The notes under the pieces are model-generated. The model ran no database searches. It worked only from the letters and a program-made list of their open reading frames with translations, and was not told where the DNA came from. A program made the position numbers and the translations under genes. Positions 36,800 to 47,101 of a stretch of DNA of 64,000 nucleotides are shown here, one piece after another. The stretch covers positions 79,667 through 143,666 of the forward strand of contig SBGP01000010.1 in the NCBI GenBank assembly GCA_006226595.1. Reading direction: 5' to 3'. This stretch comes from Deltaproteobacteria bacterium. Lineage in GTDB: Bacteria; Myxococcota_A; UBA796; GCA-2862545. Each line of letters starts with the position of its first letter. The first letter of the stretch is position 1.

Positions 36800-37804
36800 A
36801 TGCGACCCATCCTGCTCTTCCTGGCCCTGGCCGCCTGCACGGCCGACGACGACCCCATCGAGACCGGCGAGACCGGCGAGGTCGACCCCGGCCCCTCCGA
36901 GCCCTCGATCCTCGGCGCCTCCGGGGTGAACGCGTGCGCCATGGCCCCCGACGCACTGCGGTGCTGGGGCGACGGCGCGTCCGTGCATCGCGTGCCCGAC
37001 GTCGATGATGATGCGACCGTGCTCGCCGTCTCCGGTGACCAGAGCTGCTGGCTGAACAGCGCCGGCGAGGTGTGGTGCACGGGCTCGGCCGAACCGACGC
37101 GCAAGGTCGAGGCGGGCCTGCACGTGCGAGGCGGCGAGGATGGCTTCTGTGCCGTGAACGGCTTCCGGCGCGCGGAGTGTTGGGACCGCGTGGACGGCAC
37201 CCCCGCCGAGGTTGCGAACACGGTGGGCGCCTCGCGGGCGTATGCGCGAGCCGGCACCGACGAGTGGTCGCTGGTCGAGGCGAACGGCATCATCCAGACG
37301 TGGACCTGGGGTGGAGACGCCGTGTTCAACGACGTGCTCCGCGCCAACGAAGAGCTGGCGATGGGCCCTGACCACGGCTGCAGCCGCATCACGTCCACGG
37401 CCGCGGTGTGCTGGGGCAGCGACGCCCTGGGCCAGACCGGCGTCGAGGGCAGCGGCACCCTGGACGAAGGCGACCGGGTCACCGTGTTCGAGGACTCGGT
37501 CCAGCAGATCGTCGGCGGCCTGAACCACGTATGTGTGCTGCTCGACGACGGAAGCGTCCACTGCTGGGGCGACAACAGCCGCGGTCAGCTCGGCCGTGGC
37601 GCCGTGGGCACGCCCGCCATCGGCCCCACCCCAAACGCTGTTCCCGGGCTGACGGACGTGCTCGAGCTCGCCGCAGGCGACGACTTCACCTGCGCGGCGC
37701 TGCCCGATGCCAGCGTGCGCTGTTGGGGCGCGGGCTCCGAGGGTCAGCTCGGCGGCAGCGAAGATCGCGGCGAGCCGATCGTCGTCATCGCGCCAGCAGG
37801 CTGA
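36800..37804 (+). CDS. RCC1-repeat lipoprotein
   Basis: A 334-residue lipoprotein (MRPILLFLALAAC) with a Thr/Glu/Gly linker. The body is about six RCC1-like blades, each with a C-A/C-V...L-x-D-G/A-x-V-x-C-W-G core, for example V-C-V-L-L-D-D-G-S-V-H-C-W-G-D-N-S-R-G-Q-L-G. The paired Cys per blade is typical of bacterial secreted RCC1 proteins and could form disulfides. It is a surface beta-propeller, probably for binding. Its end overlaps the convergent lipoprotein gene by 20 bp. Confidence 0.86.
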   Translation: MRPILLFLALAACTADDDPIETGETGEVDPGPSEPSILGASGVNACAMAPDALRCWGDGASVHRVPDVDDDATVLAVSGDQSCWLNSAGEVWCTGSAEPTRKVEAGLHVRGGEDGFCAVNGFRRAECWDRVDGTPAEVANTVGASRAYARAGTDEWSLVEANGIIQTWTWGGDAVFNDVLRANEELAMGPDHGCSRITSTAAVCWGSDALGQTGVEGSGTLDEGDRVTVFEDSVQQIVGGLNHVCVLLDDGSVHCWGDNSRGQLGRGAVGTPAIGPTPNAVPGLTDVLELAAGDDFTCAALPDASVRCWGAGSEGQLGGSEDRGEPIVVIAPAG

Positions 37805-38291
37805 TCTCGAGCTCCGCGGGGGTGCGGTAGCCATCCGGTGCGTTGCCGGACAGATGCACCACCGGAAGCGTCAGCGTCCACGTGCCTGGCGCCGCTGGAG
37901 GCATCGCGCCCAGCCAGGCCTCGGTCTGGGCGCCGAGCGCGCGTGAGCCCTCTGTCGCCGGCCCCTCGTCGGTCACCGAGCCGTCGGGCTGCAGCCAGAC
38001 GCGGGCATCGCCGAGCTCGAGACGCGCCTCCCCCACCGACCAGTCGAGGGTCGCGCAGCCCTGGATCGGATCGTCCGTGGCGCACAGCGAAGACTGCAGT
38101 CGTCCCGGATGCCCGCGGTCGACGATGCGCACCTCGAGCTCGCTGGCGCCGATGAACGCTGCCCCCTGGGCCTCGGCGACGTACTCCGCGCCTGGCTCGG
38201 CCCCGACGACCATCTCGAACACGGCGAGGGTCTCGGGTTCCGGAGCGGTGTCGTCCGTGTAGGTGGCGCAGCCGAAGAGGAAGAGCAGCAT
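37785..38291 (-). CDS. Small lipoprotein of unknown function
   Basis: A 168-residue lipoprotein with an extremely short signal (MLLFLFGC, only seven residues before the lipobox Cys). It has a Thr/Glu/Pro linker, then a beta-rich domain with one Cys pair (S-S-L-C-A, G-C-A-T-L-D-W). It is divergent from the 38313 gene with only 21 bp between start codons. No family recognised. The brevity of the signal makes this a good test of export in this organism. Confidence 0.6.
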   Translation of the reverse strand: MLLFLFGCATYTDDTAPEPETLAVFEMVVGAEPGAEYVAEAQGAAFIGASELEVRIVDRGHPGRLQSSLCATDDPIQGCATLDWSVGEARLELGDARVWLQPDGSVTDEGPATEGSRALGAQTEAWLGAMPPAAPGTWTLTLPVVHLSGNAPDGYRTPAELEISLLAR

Positions 38292-38312
38292 GCGCCCCTG
38301 TATCCTCCTCGC

Positions 38313-38966
38313 ATGGAAGACATCGCATTCCTCGGCTGCTTCTTCGGCCTTCCCGTGCTCATGGTGCTGGCGCTCCTGTGGGTCGCGCTCCGGGCGCTAC
38401 GCGCGCGTTCGGCGTGGAGACGCGCCCTGCGCCAGGGATGGAAGCCCATGGAGCGCGCCGAGCTCGACGCCGTGCTCCGCAACTTTCCGCCCCTGAACGA
38501 GGGCGGCAAGGTCGTCGTCGATCGCATCGCGCGCAAGCCCATCCACGGGGTGGAGGCGGTGGTCTGTCGCTACCACTGGACCTCGAAGGGCCACGGCGAG
38601 CACCGCCATGGGCGTCGCGAGGCATGGCTCGTGCTGCCCGCGGGTGCCCAGCTTCCGAGGGCCGTGATTCAGCCCCGGACGGGCGGCCTCGTCGAGCGCG
38701 CGCTCATCGCGGTGATGGAGACGGCCGGCGCCCAGCGCATACCGCTGGGCGAAGCGTGGGACTGGGCCCTGGTCTTCGGCCCCGGCGCTCCGCCGTGGTT
38801 CAGCGAGGCGCGCGGCTCCGCGCTGAAGGCGGTCCTGAAGGCGCCGGAACAGCTGTGGCTGCACGACCGCAACCTGGTGCTCGTCCTTCCGGACCACGCG
38901 CACGGGCGATTGCTCCGCGACGCCGAGCGCATCGCCGAGCAGCTTCGTCGCGCCACCGACGCCTGA
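38313..38966 (+). CDS. Membrane-anchored protein of unknown function
   Basis: A 217-residue protein with one N-terminal transmembrane helix (about 5-27) ending in R-A-L-R-A-R-S-A-W-R-R, so the remainder is probably cytoplasmic. The soluble part has V-V-C-R-Y-H-W-T-S-K-G-H-G-E-H-R-H-G-R-R, a His-rich strand pair, and a C-terminal helix. No family is recognised. Its promoter must lie in or overlap the divergent lipoprotein gene because the gap is 21 bp. Confidence 0.62.
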   Translation: MEDIAFLGCFFGLPVLMVLALLWVALRALRARSAWRRALRQGWKPMERAELDAVLRNFPPLNEGGKVVVDRIARKPIHGVEAVVCRYHWTSKGHGEHRHGRREAWLVLPAGAQLPRAVIQPRTGGLVERALIAVMETAGAQRIPLGEAWDWALVFGPGAPPWFSEARGSALKAVLKAPEQLWLHDRNLVLVLPDHAHGRLLRDAERIAEQLRRATDA

Positions 38967-39039
38967 TCCCGCGTCCGACAACACAACGGAGCTATTCGCG
39001 ACCGGCGGCAGGCGTTAGTGTCTCGGGCTCGGAGGTTTC

Positions 39040-40305
<1,266 letters not shown>

Positions 40306-40336
40306 TCGGCGTACACTGGGCCCACGGAGTTTGTCG

Positions 40337-40897
40337 ATGAAGATGCGTGCCCTTCTCCTCGCCCTCGTACTCGCCGCGGGCGCCGGGTTCTCGACCGAAG
40401 CCCAGGCCCAGGACTGGGAAAAGGTCTACGTGCGCGCGCGAACCGCGAACTACGTGAGCTATGCGGCGCCCGCCGCCGGCCTCGGTCTCGGCATCCCGAT
40501 GTTCGTGCGCGCGACCCACTCGGACAACTTCTTCGAGACGCTGCTGCTGGCCGCGGGTGGCAGCCTGGCGATCACCGGCGGCATGGTCGCCGGAGGACCG
40601 CTGCAGGCGTGGTCGGGCATGCGCGGGGCACGCGCCCTCGAGGAGCTGGGCCGTCCGGTCAGCCGCGTACCCGGCACGCTCTCGTGGGCGGGCTCGGGCC
40701 TGAGCGCCACGAGCATGGTCGTGTTTCTGACCGCCGCGGGCTTCGATGTGGACGAGCTGATCGGCCCGTCCCTGGTCGGCGTGATTGGCGGCTTCGCGCT
40801 CGGCTACGGCGCCGGGCTCGCTCAGTGGACCGTGAACCGCAAAGCCTGGCGCAACCGCGACGTGCCCGTGATGCTCCGCGTCGGCGGCGCGTTCTAG
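40337..40897 (+). CDS. Exported membrane protein of unknown function
   Basis: A 186-residue protein with a conventional signal peptide (MKMRALLLALVLAAGAGFSTEAQA), one of the few in the window with a basic n-region. Three or four Gly/Ala-rich hydrophobic segments follow (about 40-60, 70-95, 115-135, 140-165), so it is probably an integral membrane protein. An upstream in-frame TTG (40331) is rejected because GGAG is spaced 7 bases from ATG 40337. No family recognised. Confidence 0.65.
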   Translation: MKMRALLLALVLAAGAGFSTEAQAQDWEKVYVRARTANYVSYAAPAAGLGLGIPMFVRATHSDNFFETLLLAAGGSLAITGGMVAGGPLQAWSGMRGARALEELGRPVSRVPGTLSWAGSGLSATSMVVFLTAAGFDVDELIGPSLVGVIGGFALGYGAGLAQWTVNRKAWRNRDVPVMLRVGGAF

Positions 40898-40910
40898 CAG
40901 GGCCTGCTAG
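40894..40910. other. Palindrome holding both stops of convergent genes
   Basis: CTAGCAGG-G-CCTGCTAG: an 8-1-8 inverted repeat whose arms contain the TAG stops of the 40337 gene and of the ABC permease on the opposite strand. No T-run follows, so it is at most a weak bidirectional terminator. Confidence 0.55.
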
Positions 40911-41689
40911 CGCGCGAGATCGCGGCTGATCACCTGGCTGCCGAGCCAGAGCACCAGGCCGGCCAGCGACAGGCCCCCGAGCGCGACCAGCCCCTGAACG
41001 ACCGGGCCCTCGGGGAGCAGTGCGGTGAGCATCAGCCCGCACGCGAACTGGGCGACGAGCACGACCAGCCACACCCCCTGCTGCGCGGTGCGCACGTCGT
41101 GCGACAGGGTCGAGATGATCGCGCACACAGCGCCGATCGCCGCCGCCCACGCCGGCCCACCGAGGAAGAACGCGACCATCCACGCCGGGTTTGGGGGCAA
41201 GGTGTCCGTGAACCCGCTCGCCACAGGCATCTGCGCCAGCAGAAGGCACGCGGTACCCGAGAACAGCACGTACAGCACCAGGGGTGCGCCGATGCTGCCG
41301 AGCACCTTTCCGGTGAGCAACTCGAAGCGACGCACCGGCGCGAGCAGCAAGAACGGCAGCGTGTTCACCTGTCGATCGTGGAGCACGCTGTGGCCGGCGA
41401 GCACCGCCGCGATGCCGAGGAACTGGGTGAAGATCAGCCAGTTGGTGACCGGCACCACAGTGCCCACAACGTTGTAGATCACGTCCTCGGGCGTCGCACC
41501 GAGGGTAGGCAGCGCCCGATGAAACTCCGCTGAGCGCCCCGGCACGTTCGCAACCAGCTGCATGAGCCCGACCGCCGCGAGCGCGAGACCCGCGACGACC
41601 GCGTCGAGCACCGCGATGATTGCGAGCATCGCCGGCTGACGTCGCTGCTCGAGCCACTCGCGCTTCGCGATGTGCAGGATGCGGCTCAT
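40907..41689 (-). CDS. ABC-2-type exporter permease
   Basis: A 260-residue inner-membrane protein with about six transmembrane helices. The order is that of ABC-2 permeases: a cytoplasmic start (R-I-L-H-I-A-K-R-E-W-L-E-Q-R-R), a first helix, then a cytosolic coupling segment (L-H-D-R-Q-V-N-T-L-P-F-L-L-L-A-P-V-R-R-F-E-L-L) before the membrane bundle. Its start overlaps the ATPase gene stop (ATGA), so the two form one exporter. Cargo unknown. Confidence 0.85.
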   Translation of the reverse strand: MSRILHIAKREWLEQRRQPAMLAIIAVLDAVVAGLALAAVGLMQLVANVPGRSAEFHRALPTLGATPEDVIYNVVGTVVPVTNWLIFTQFLGIAAVLAGHSVLHDRQVNTLPFLLLAPVRRFELLTGKVLGSIGAPLVLYVLFSGTACLLLAQMPVASGFTDTLPPNPAWMVAFFLGGPAWAAAIGAVCAIISTLSHDVRTAQQGVWLVVLVAQFACGLMLTALLPEGPVVQGLVALGGLSLAGLVLWLGSQVISRDLAR

Positions 41690-42408
41690 TCTTCGACGTG
41701 CTCCTGGTACACGGCGAGCAGTCCGGAGGCGGCCGGCACCGTCTTCTCGCCCGGCAGCGCGCGCTCGTGGCGCACGGTCCCCTGCACCACGGCCACCCGG
41801 TCGCAGACCTGCTCGACCGCCGCGAGGTCGTGGGTGACGACGACCACGGCGAGCCCCTGATCCGCGCGGCTGCGCATCGTCCGGTACAGCGTGTGCGCGC
41901 TGACCGGGTCGAGGTTCGCGGTGGGCTCGTCGAGCAGCAGTACCTTCGGGGCCATCAGCAAGGCCCGCACGAGCGCGAGCTTCTGCTGCATGCCCGAGCT
42001 GTAGCCACCAACCGGCAGGTCGAGGCTCCCGGTGATGCCGAGTTCTTCGGCCACCGCCGCCGCCTTCGCGGCCACGTCTGCGGCGGACAGGCCGAACAGT
42101 CCTCCGAAGAACGCGAGGTTCTCGGATCCGGTGAGCAGCGGATAGAAGCCAGGCCGCGCCGTGATCAGCCCGACCGTGCCCGTCGTCTCGAGGGCCACGG
42201 TCTCCGCGGGTCTCCCGTCGACGAGCAAGGTGCCGCTGGTCGGCGCCACGAGTCCGGCCATGAGCAGGAGCAGCGTGCTCTTCCCGCCGCCGTTCGGGCC
42301 GATGAGCGCGAGCACTTCACCGGCGGCGACCTCGAGGTTCACGTCTCGGAGGACGTCGACCTTGCCGAAGCGGCGACCCACGCCCTGTGCGGAGATGACG
42401 GCAGACAC
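41686..42408 (-). CDS. ABC transporter ATP-binding protein
   Basis: A 240-residue ATPase: Walker A G-P-N-G-G-G-K-S-T, signature Y-S-S-G-M-Q-Q-K, Walker B V-L-L-L-D-E-P-T, and the switch His in V-V-V-T-H-D. The S-S-G-M-Q-Q-K form of the signature is common in CcmA-like exporter subunits of the ABC-2 group. It drives the permease encoded next (4-bp overlap). The start is GTG 42408. Substrate unknown. Confidence 0.95.
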   Translation of the reverse strand: MSAVISAQGVGRRFGKVDVLRDVNLEVAAGEVLALIGPNGGGKSTLLLLMAGLVAPTSGTLLVDGRPAETVALETTGTVGLITARPGFYPLLTGSENLAFFGGLFGLSAADVAAKAAAVAEELGITGSLDLPVGGYSSGMQQKLALVRALLMAPKVLLLDEPTANLDPVSAHTLYRTMRSRADQGLAVVVVTHDLAAVEQVCDRVAVVQGTVRHERALPGEKTVPAASGLLAVYQEHVEE

Positions 42409-42495
42409 GGCGCGAGTCTACTCGAAACCGGCCGGGAGGGGCACGGAAGCGACCGGCGCCAGCCCGCGGCTACAATGCTCTGGAGGAGGCCAGCC

Positions 42496-43305
42496 GTGAG
42501 TGACGGCCTGGATCACCACAGTCGAGACTTTGATGTGACCCCACCCGGATGGCTGCTCCGCCTGCGTCGGTGGGCCCTTGTGGGTGCGGGAGTGCCCGTG
42601 TTGCTCCTCGCGCTCCACCTGTTCGGACAGGTCGCGCCGCCGGAAGACTCGCTCGCGGCGCGATGGGGGCAGGCCCCCTACTCCGAGGACGTGCGCTCCT
42701 TCGCCGAGTGGTGCATGAGCGGCCCGGGACCAGCGCCAGAGCGCTGCGAGCAGGATGGCGTGTGGATGACCGGCACGGACGCGAAGGCCATCCTCGACAG
42801 CGACGCGCTCAGCCCGACCCAGGCGGCGATTCGACGGTCGCGACGCGCGACGGGCCTCGCCTACCTCCGCCGGGTGGCCATGGCGGGAGGCCGCGAGCTC
42901 GGGTCGGTGCTGAGCTTCCTCGCGGCCCACGCGACGTCCGTGTGGGCGACGCTCGCCGCAACGACGCTGTTCGGCGGCACGTGGCTCTGGGCCTGGTCGC
43001 GCAAGCCGCGGTGCAGCGTCACCGTCGATCCGCGCGGGGTGGTCATCGACCGAGAGCGCATTCCCCTGGAGGACATCCTCGCGGTCGAGATCATCGCGGG
43101 CTCCCTGCGCTTCACCCTGACCCGTGGCCGCGATCTGATGACGCCTCCGCTCGATGTGGGCGAGATCGAGCTCCACCAGCTCGTCGTCGCGATTCGCGCC
43201 CTGCTGCTCTCCCCGGAGCAACGACGCGCCCTCGCCACCGACACCGAGCGCATCGACAGCGAGCGCGAGGAGCTGAGGGCTCAGCGGCCGAGGCTGCGCA
43301 CGTAG
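42496..43305 (+). CDS. Two-helix membrane protein of unknown function
   Basis: A 269-residue protein beginning at GTG 42496 with GGAGGAGG six bases upstream. Two transmembrane helices (about 20-40 and 140-165) flank a periplasmic-size domain with one Cys pair (W-C-M-S and R-C-E-Q). The C-terminal part (about 170-235) has V-T-V-D-P-R-G-V-V-I-D-R-E-R-I-P-L-E-D-I, similar to PH-like domains of membrane proteins. Function unknown. Its last 25 bases overlap the convergent nadE gene. Confidence 0.65.
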   Translation: MSDGLDHHSRDFDVTPPGWLLRLRRWALVGAGVPVLLLALHLFGQVAPPEDSLAARWGQAPYSEDVRSFAEWCMSGPGPAPERCEQDGVWMTGTDAKAILDSDALSPTQAAIRRSRRATGLAYLRRVAMAGGRELGSVLSFLAAHATSVWATLAATTLFGGTWLWAWSRKPRCSVTVDPRGVVIDRERIPLEDILAVEIIAGSLRFTLTRGRDLMTPPLDVGEIELHQLVVAIRALLLSPEQRRALATDTERIDSEREELRAQRPRLRT

Positions 43306-45338
43306 GCGTCGAGCTCGTCGAGCTCCTCCCGGAACGGCGCCTGGACCGGCGGGAAACGGAAGCCCGTCTTCGGGTCGAGGTCGAACGCGGTCACCCGGAA
43401 GCTGATCGCGAAGCGCTCGCGCTTCCACTGGGCGAAGCACACCTTGCGCACGAAGTTCTTGATGTCCGCGGCGAAGGCCCGCGCGTCGCCCTTGTAGGAC
43501 TCGCGAAGCTGCGGCCACAGCGACTGGAACATCTCGAGCGGCCCCTGTCCCTTCTGCACGAAGTGGAACATGAGCTGGTCGAGCACGAAGAAGGGCATCA
43601 GGTCGCCCTCGTCGGTCTGCGCGCGGTCCGGCGGGCGTAGCTCGGCCGTCGGCGGCGCCGCGGTGACGTGGCGCAGGCTCTCGTAGCCGTGGAAGTCGCG
43701 TGCCCAGGCAAGCCACAGGCTGACCAGCGACTTCGGCACGTCGGCGATGGGCGAGATGCCGCCCGAGGTGTCGCCGTCCATGGTCGCGTAGCCCACCGCC
43801 GCCTCGCTCTTGTTCGACGTCGACATGAGCAGGAAGTTGCGCAGGTTGGCGACCATCCAGATCAACGAGCCGCGCAGCCGCGCCTGCACGTTCTGCATCG
43901 CGATGTCGTGGGTCGGCTCGTCCCAGGACAAGTCGACGCCCATCATGTCTCGGATCAGCTCGTGGTGCGTGTCGACGGCACTCTGGATGCGGCCGAGCAG
44001 GTGCTCGGCCCCGATCTCGTCGGCGAGGGCCTCAGCGGCGGTCTGCGTGGCGCTGCCCGAGTTGGCGGTGGACATGTAGGCGGTGACGAAGCGCTTGCGC
44101 ACGATGGCGCGCAGCTCCTCGGCGCTCTTCTCCGGGTAGTGGTAGCGGAAGGCGCGGTGCAGGAGCACGGCGCACATCGCCGAGTCTCGGCCGCCGGACA
44201 ACGCGAGGGCGACACCGGGGATGCCGGTCTTCTCGAGGTACTCGCGCAGGGCAAGCGCCAGCGCGAGCTCGAGCTCGAGGTGCGGGAGGTCGGTGGCAGC
44301 GAACTGCGGTACGAGACCCGCCTCGACGAGCCAGTCGAGGCTCTGGTCGGGGGAGGTCACCTGCGTGCCGGCGGTCCAGTACGGCGCCTGGGCTGGAGCG
44401 ACGGCGTCGCTCTTGAAGTTGCCGGGGACCGAGACCAGTGTCGGCGCGGGCCCGGCATCCCCGCGCTCGAGAGCCTGGACCTGCTCGCGCCAGCTGCCCG
44501 CCTCCATGCGCACGTGCGCGAGGTGCTCGAGGTCGATGACCTCGTCGACGAGCTCGTACTCCTCGGAGAACACGAAGCGCCGGCCCTCGGTGCGGATGTC
44601 GCCGTCGGCGGCGATGAACACACTGCCGTCGAAGATCAGGCGGGTCGCGTCGCAGCCGAGCAGCGAGGTGTACAGGTAGGCGCAGCGATCCTCGCGGCTG
44701 ATCTGCGTGACCATGTTGCGGCGCACCCGGTGCTTGCCGAGGGTGAACCAGCTCGCGGACGGGTTGAGCAGGATCTGGGCGCCGGCGAGGGCATACACGC
44801 TGCCCGGTCGCAGGCCAATCCATCCGTCCTCGCAGATCTCGACGGCGAAGCGTCCGACGCCATGAGCCTCGAACACGAGCGAGCCCACGGGAATCACGGT
44901 GCCATCGGGGGCCTCGAACGTGTCCACCCGACCGAGGGGCCACCCGGCGTACCAGCGGTTCTCGTACTCGACATCGCCGGTGGCGAGGTTGTGCTTGGGC
45001 ACGAGGCCGACGATGCGCCCATCCGCGAGCACCGCGGCACAGTTGTGCAGCACGCCGCGCAGGCGCAGCGGCAGGCCGACGACGACCACCATCCCGTCGG
45101 TATGCGTGGCGAGCTCCTCGAGCATCGCCCAGCTGCGCTCGAGTGTGCCCCGCATGAGCAGGCGGTCACCGAGCGAGTACCCGGGAATGCACATCTCGGG
45201 CAGAGCGAGCAACGTGGCGCCCCGGGAGCGTGCGGCCTGGATCACCTCGAGGATGCGGCGGCGGTTGCCCTTCCAGTCTCCGACGGTCTGGTTGATCGAA
45301 GCGGCAGCGACGTGCGCGAAGCGCGGGGTGAGAGCCAT
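43281..45338 (-). CDS. nadE: Glutamine-dependent NAD+ synthetase
   Basis: A 685-residue two-domain enzyme making NAD+ from deamido-NAD+, ATP and glutamine. The N-terminal nitrilase-fold glutaminase has the catalytic triad Glu48, Lys115 and Cys169 (L-P-E-M, V-P-K-H, V-E-I-C-E-D-G-W). The C-terminal synthetase has the PP-loop S-G-G-R-D-S (381-386). The length matches mycobacterial-type glutamine-dependent NadE (about 680). The end overlaps the convergent 42496 gene by 25 bp. The call is safe. Confidence 0.96.
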   Translation of the reverse strand: MALTPRFAHVAAASINQTVGDWKGNRRRILEVIQAARSRGATLLALPEMCIPGYSLGDRLLMRGTLERSWAMLEELATHTDGMVVVVGLPLRLRGVLHNCAAVLADGRIVGLVPKHNLATGDVEYENRWYAGWPLGRVDTFEAPDGTVIPVGSLVFEAHGVGRFAVEICEDGWIGLRPGSVYALAGAQILLNPSASWFTLGKHRVRRNMVTQISREDRCAYLYTSLLGCDATRLIFDGSVFIAADGDIRTEGRRFVFSEEYELVDEVIDLEHLAHVRMEAGSWREQVQALERGDAGPAPTLVSVPGNFKSDAVAPAQAPYWTAGTQVTSPDQSLDWLVEAGLVPQFAATDLPHLELELALALALREYLEKTGIPGVALALSGGRDSAMCAVLLHRAFRYHYPEKSAEELRAIVRKRFVTAYMSTANSGSATQTAAEALADEIGAEHLLGRIQSAVDTHHELIRDMMGVDLSWDEPTHDIAMQNVQARLRGSLIWMVANLRNFLLMSTSNKSEAAVGYATMDGDTSGGISPIADVPKSLVSLWLAWARDFHGYESLRHVTAAPPTAELRPPDRAQTDEGDLMPFFVLDQLMFHFVQKGQGPLEMFQSLWPQLRESYKGDARAFAADIKNFVRKVCFAQWKRERFAISFRVTAFDLDPKTGFRFPPVQAPFREELDELDAYVRSLGR

Positions 45339-45446
45339 GGCTTCCTCCTGCTCGACACTTAACGCGATTCTGCATCTAAGTCGCGTCGAGTGCGCATTGG
45401 ACGAAGCGTACCCCGGGCAGCTCGCCCACGAGCCCGGCGGCAGACG

Positions 45447-45482
45447 AAGAAAGGCCCGACACGCGCGAAGCGCATCGGGCCC
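45447..45482 (-). terminator. Intrinsic terminator after the poly-Lys protein gene
   Basis: On the minus strand GGCCCGA...TCGGGCC encloses an inner GCGC/GCGC stem and a short TTC loop, followed by TTTCTT. It lies about 28 bases after the stop at 45510. Confidence 0.75.
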
Positions 45483-45509
45483 ATCGAAGAAAAACTACGT
45501 CCGGCGGAA

Positions 45510-45812
<303 letters not shown>

Positions 45813-45849
45813 GATCTCCTCCAGTTCCGGCCCGGACGGGCCTGGCGAA

Positions 45850-45879
45850 CGTATAGGACAACGCCTCCGCAAAGGTCAA
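45850..45879 (-). promoter_or_regulatory. Promoter for the Glu/Ala-poly-Lys gene
   Basis: On the minus strand TTGACC (45879-45874), an 18-bp spacer and TATACG (45855-45850), or CTATAC with a 17-bp spacer. It lies about 40 bases before the start codon. Both boxes are good for this genome, suggesting strong expression. Confidence 0.65.
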
Positions 45880-46094
45880 CATTCCCCCCCGCCGAGGATC
45901 CCCTTGGAACCCTCGGGATCGGCCGGAACGCACCTGCGGGCTGTCGGCGATAGAATGCGACGGAACGGCAACATCGCCGCATTCGCAGACGTTTGCGCCC
46001 CCCGTTTCTTCGAAGGTCAGGCCATCGTGAAGTTTCGTGACACCGCAAGAGCGGAACGGCGCGCGGCCCGGGATAGGCGGCGCGCAGATCCCCT

Positions 46095-47000
46095 CTACAG
46101 CGGGACGATCTCGATCCGTTCCGGGTCGATGCCGATGCGACGAGCTCCGCGACGAACCTCGACAATGCCCGCAGCACCCTCGAGTCCGGCGGCCGCCAGC
46201 TGGCCGCGCGCACGGTAGATCGACACGTTGAGGGCATTGGCGTCGACCCCGAGCATGCGGAGCAGCCGATCGCGATCGATCCACCCCTGCTCCCCCGTGG
46301 GCAGCTCGGCTTCGTCGACGCGCGCGCGCGCCAGGGTGAGCAGCGTGTAGCCGTGCTCGCGAGCCTCGAGGGCCGTCTCCTTGCCGCGGTGGATGAGGGT
46401 GAGCTCGACGTGCTCCTCGTTCATCGACACCGCGAAGCGGAGCTGGACCGTCGACAGGGACGGGCCACTGTCGACCGCCACGGTGCCTTCGATGGCCGAG
46501 GGCACGCGAATGCGCCACGCCTCGCCGCCGACGCTGACCACTTCTTCGTCCTGGAGCACGCGGCTCTCGCCGTCCATCTCGAGGCGCCACTCGCGACCGC
46601 GCGCGAACACCTCGGCGAGCGGGGCATCGCCGTCGGGAAGCGCGAGGATGCCGTCCGTGGCGATGCGAACGCGCCCCGAGGCCACGTGCTCCGCGACCGC
46701 GGACGGAGGTCCTGCCTCGACCAGCTCCCACTTCTCGTCGCTCACGCCGAATGCGAGCGTCGCGCCCACGGAGAGCACCACCGGCTTGCCGGGCTCGAGG
46801 CGTTCACCGTCGACGAAGGTGCCGTTGCGGCTGCCGAGGTCGCGGGCTTCCCAGCGGCCTCCCGTCCACACGATGGAAGCGTGCTGTCCGGAGACCCGGT
46901 GGTCATCGAGGTGCAGCGAGCTGCTCGGCGCACGGCCCACCAGGAGGCGGGCCGGAACCGGCCGCACGGCACCAGACTGGAGATGCTTGAGCGTGGCCAT
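46095..47000 (-). CDS. FHA-domain protein with winged-helix-like C-terminus
   Basis: A 301-residue cytoplasmic protein. The N-terminal FHA domain (about 1-95) has V-G-R-A, R-V-S-G-Q-H-A-S-I and G-S-R-N-G-T-F-V-D-G, the phosphothreonine-binding loops. A middle beta domain follows. The C-terminal 95 residues (E-H-G-Y-T-L-L-T-L-A-R-A-R through L-N-V-S-I-Y-R-A-R-G-Q-L) resemble the OmpR/SARP-type winged helix found on other myxobacterial FHA proteins. It would recognise a Ser/Thr-kinase target and possibly DNA. ATG 47000 is chosen where the FHA fold begins. No kinase gene is in the window. Confidence 0.86.
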   Translation of the reverse strand: MATLKHLQSGAVRPVPARLLVGRAPSSSLHLDDHRVSGQHASIVWTGGRWEARDLGSRNGTFVDGERLEPGKPVVLSVGATLAFGVSDEKWELVEAGPPSAVAEHVASGRVRIATDGILALPDGDAPLAEVFARGREWRLEMDGESRVLQDEEVVSVGGEAWRIRVPSAIEGTVAVDSGPSLSTVQLRFAVSMNEEHVELTLIHRGKETALEAREHGYTLLTLARARVDEAELPTGEQGWIDRDRLLRMLGVDANALNVSIYRARGQLAAAGLEGAAGIVEVRRGARRIGIDPERIEIVPL

Positions 47001-47101
47001 GGGCGAAGTCTGACACAGACGACGCCGGACCCCGTGCAAGCACCCTGTCGACCCTGACGGCGCTTGCGATAGGTTGCCGAACAGTCCGGCCGGGAGGCGC
47101 C

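Noticed and set aside
45954..46218. Possible plus-strand ORF beginning MRRNGNIAAFADVC
   Set aside because: No ribosome-binding site, Arg-rich tail that runs antisense into the FHA gene, no recognisable domain.
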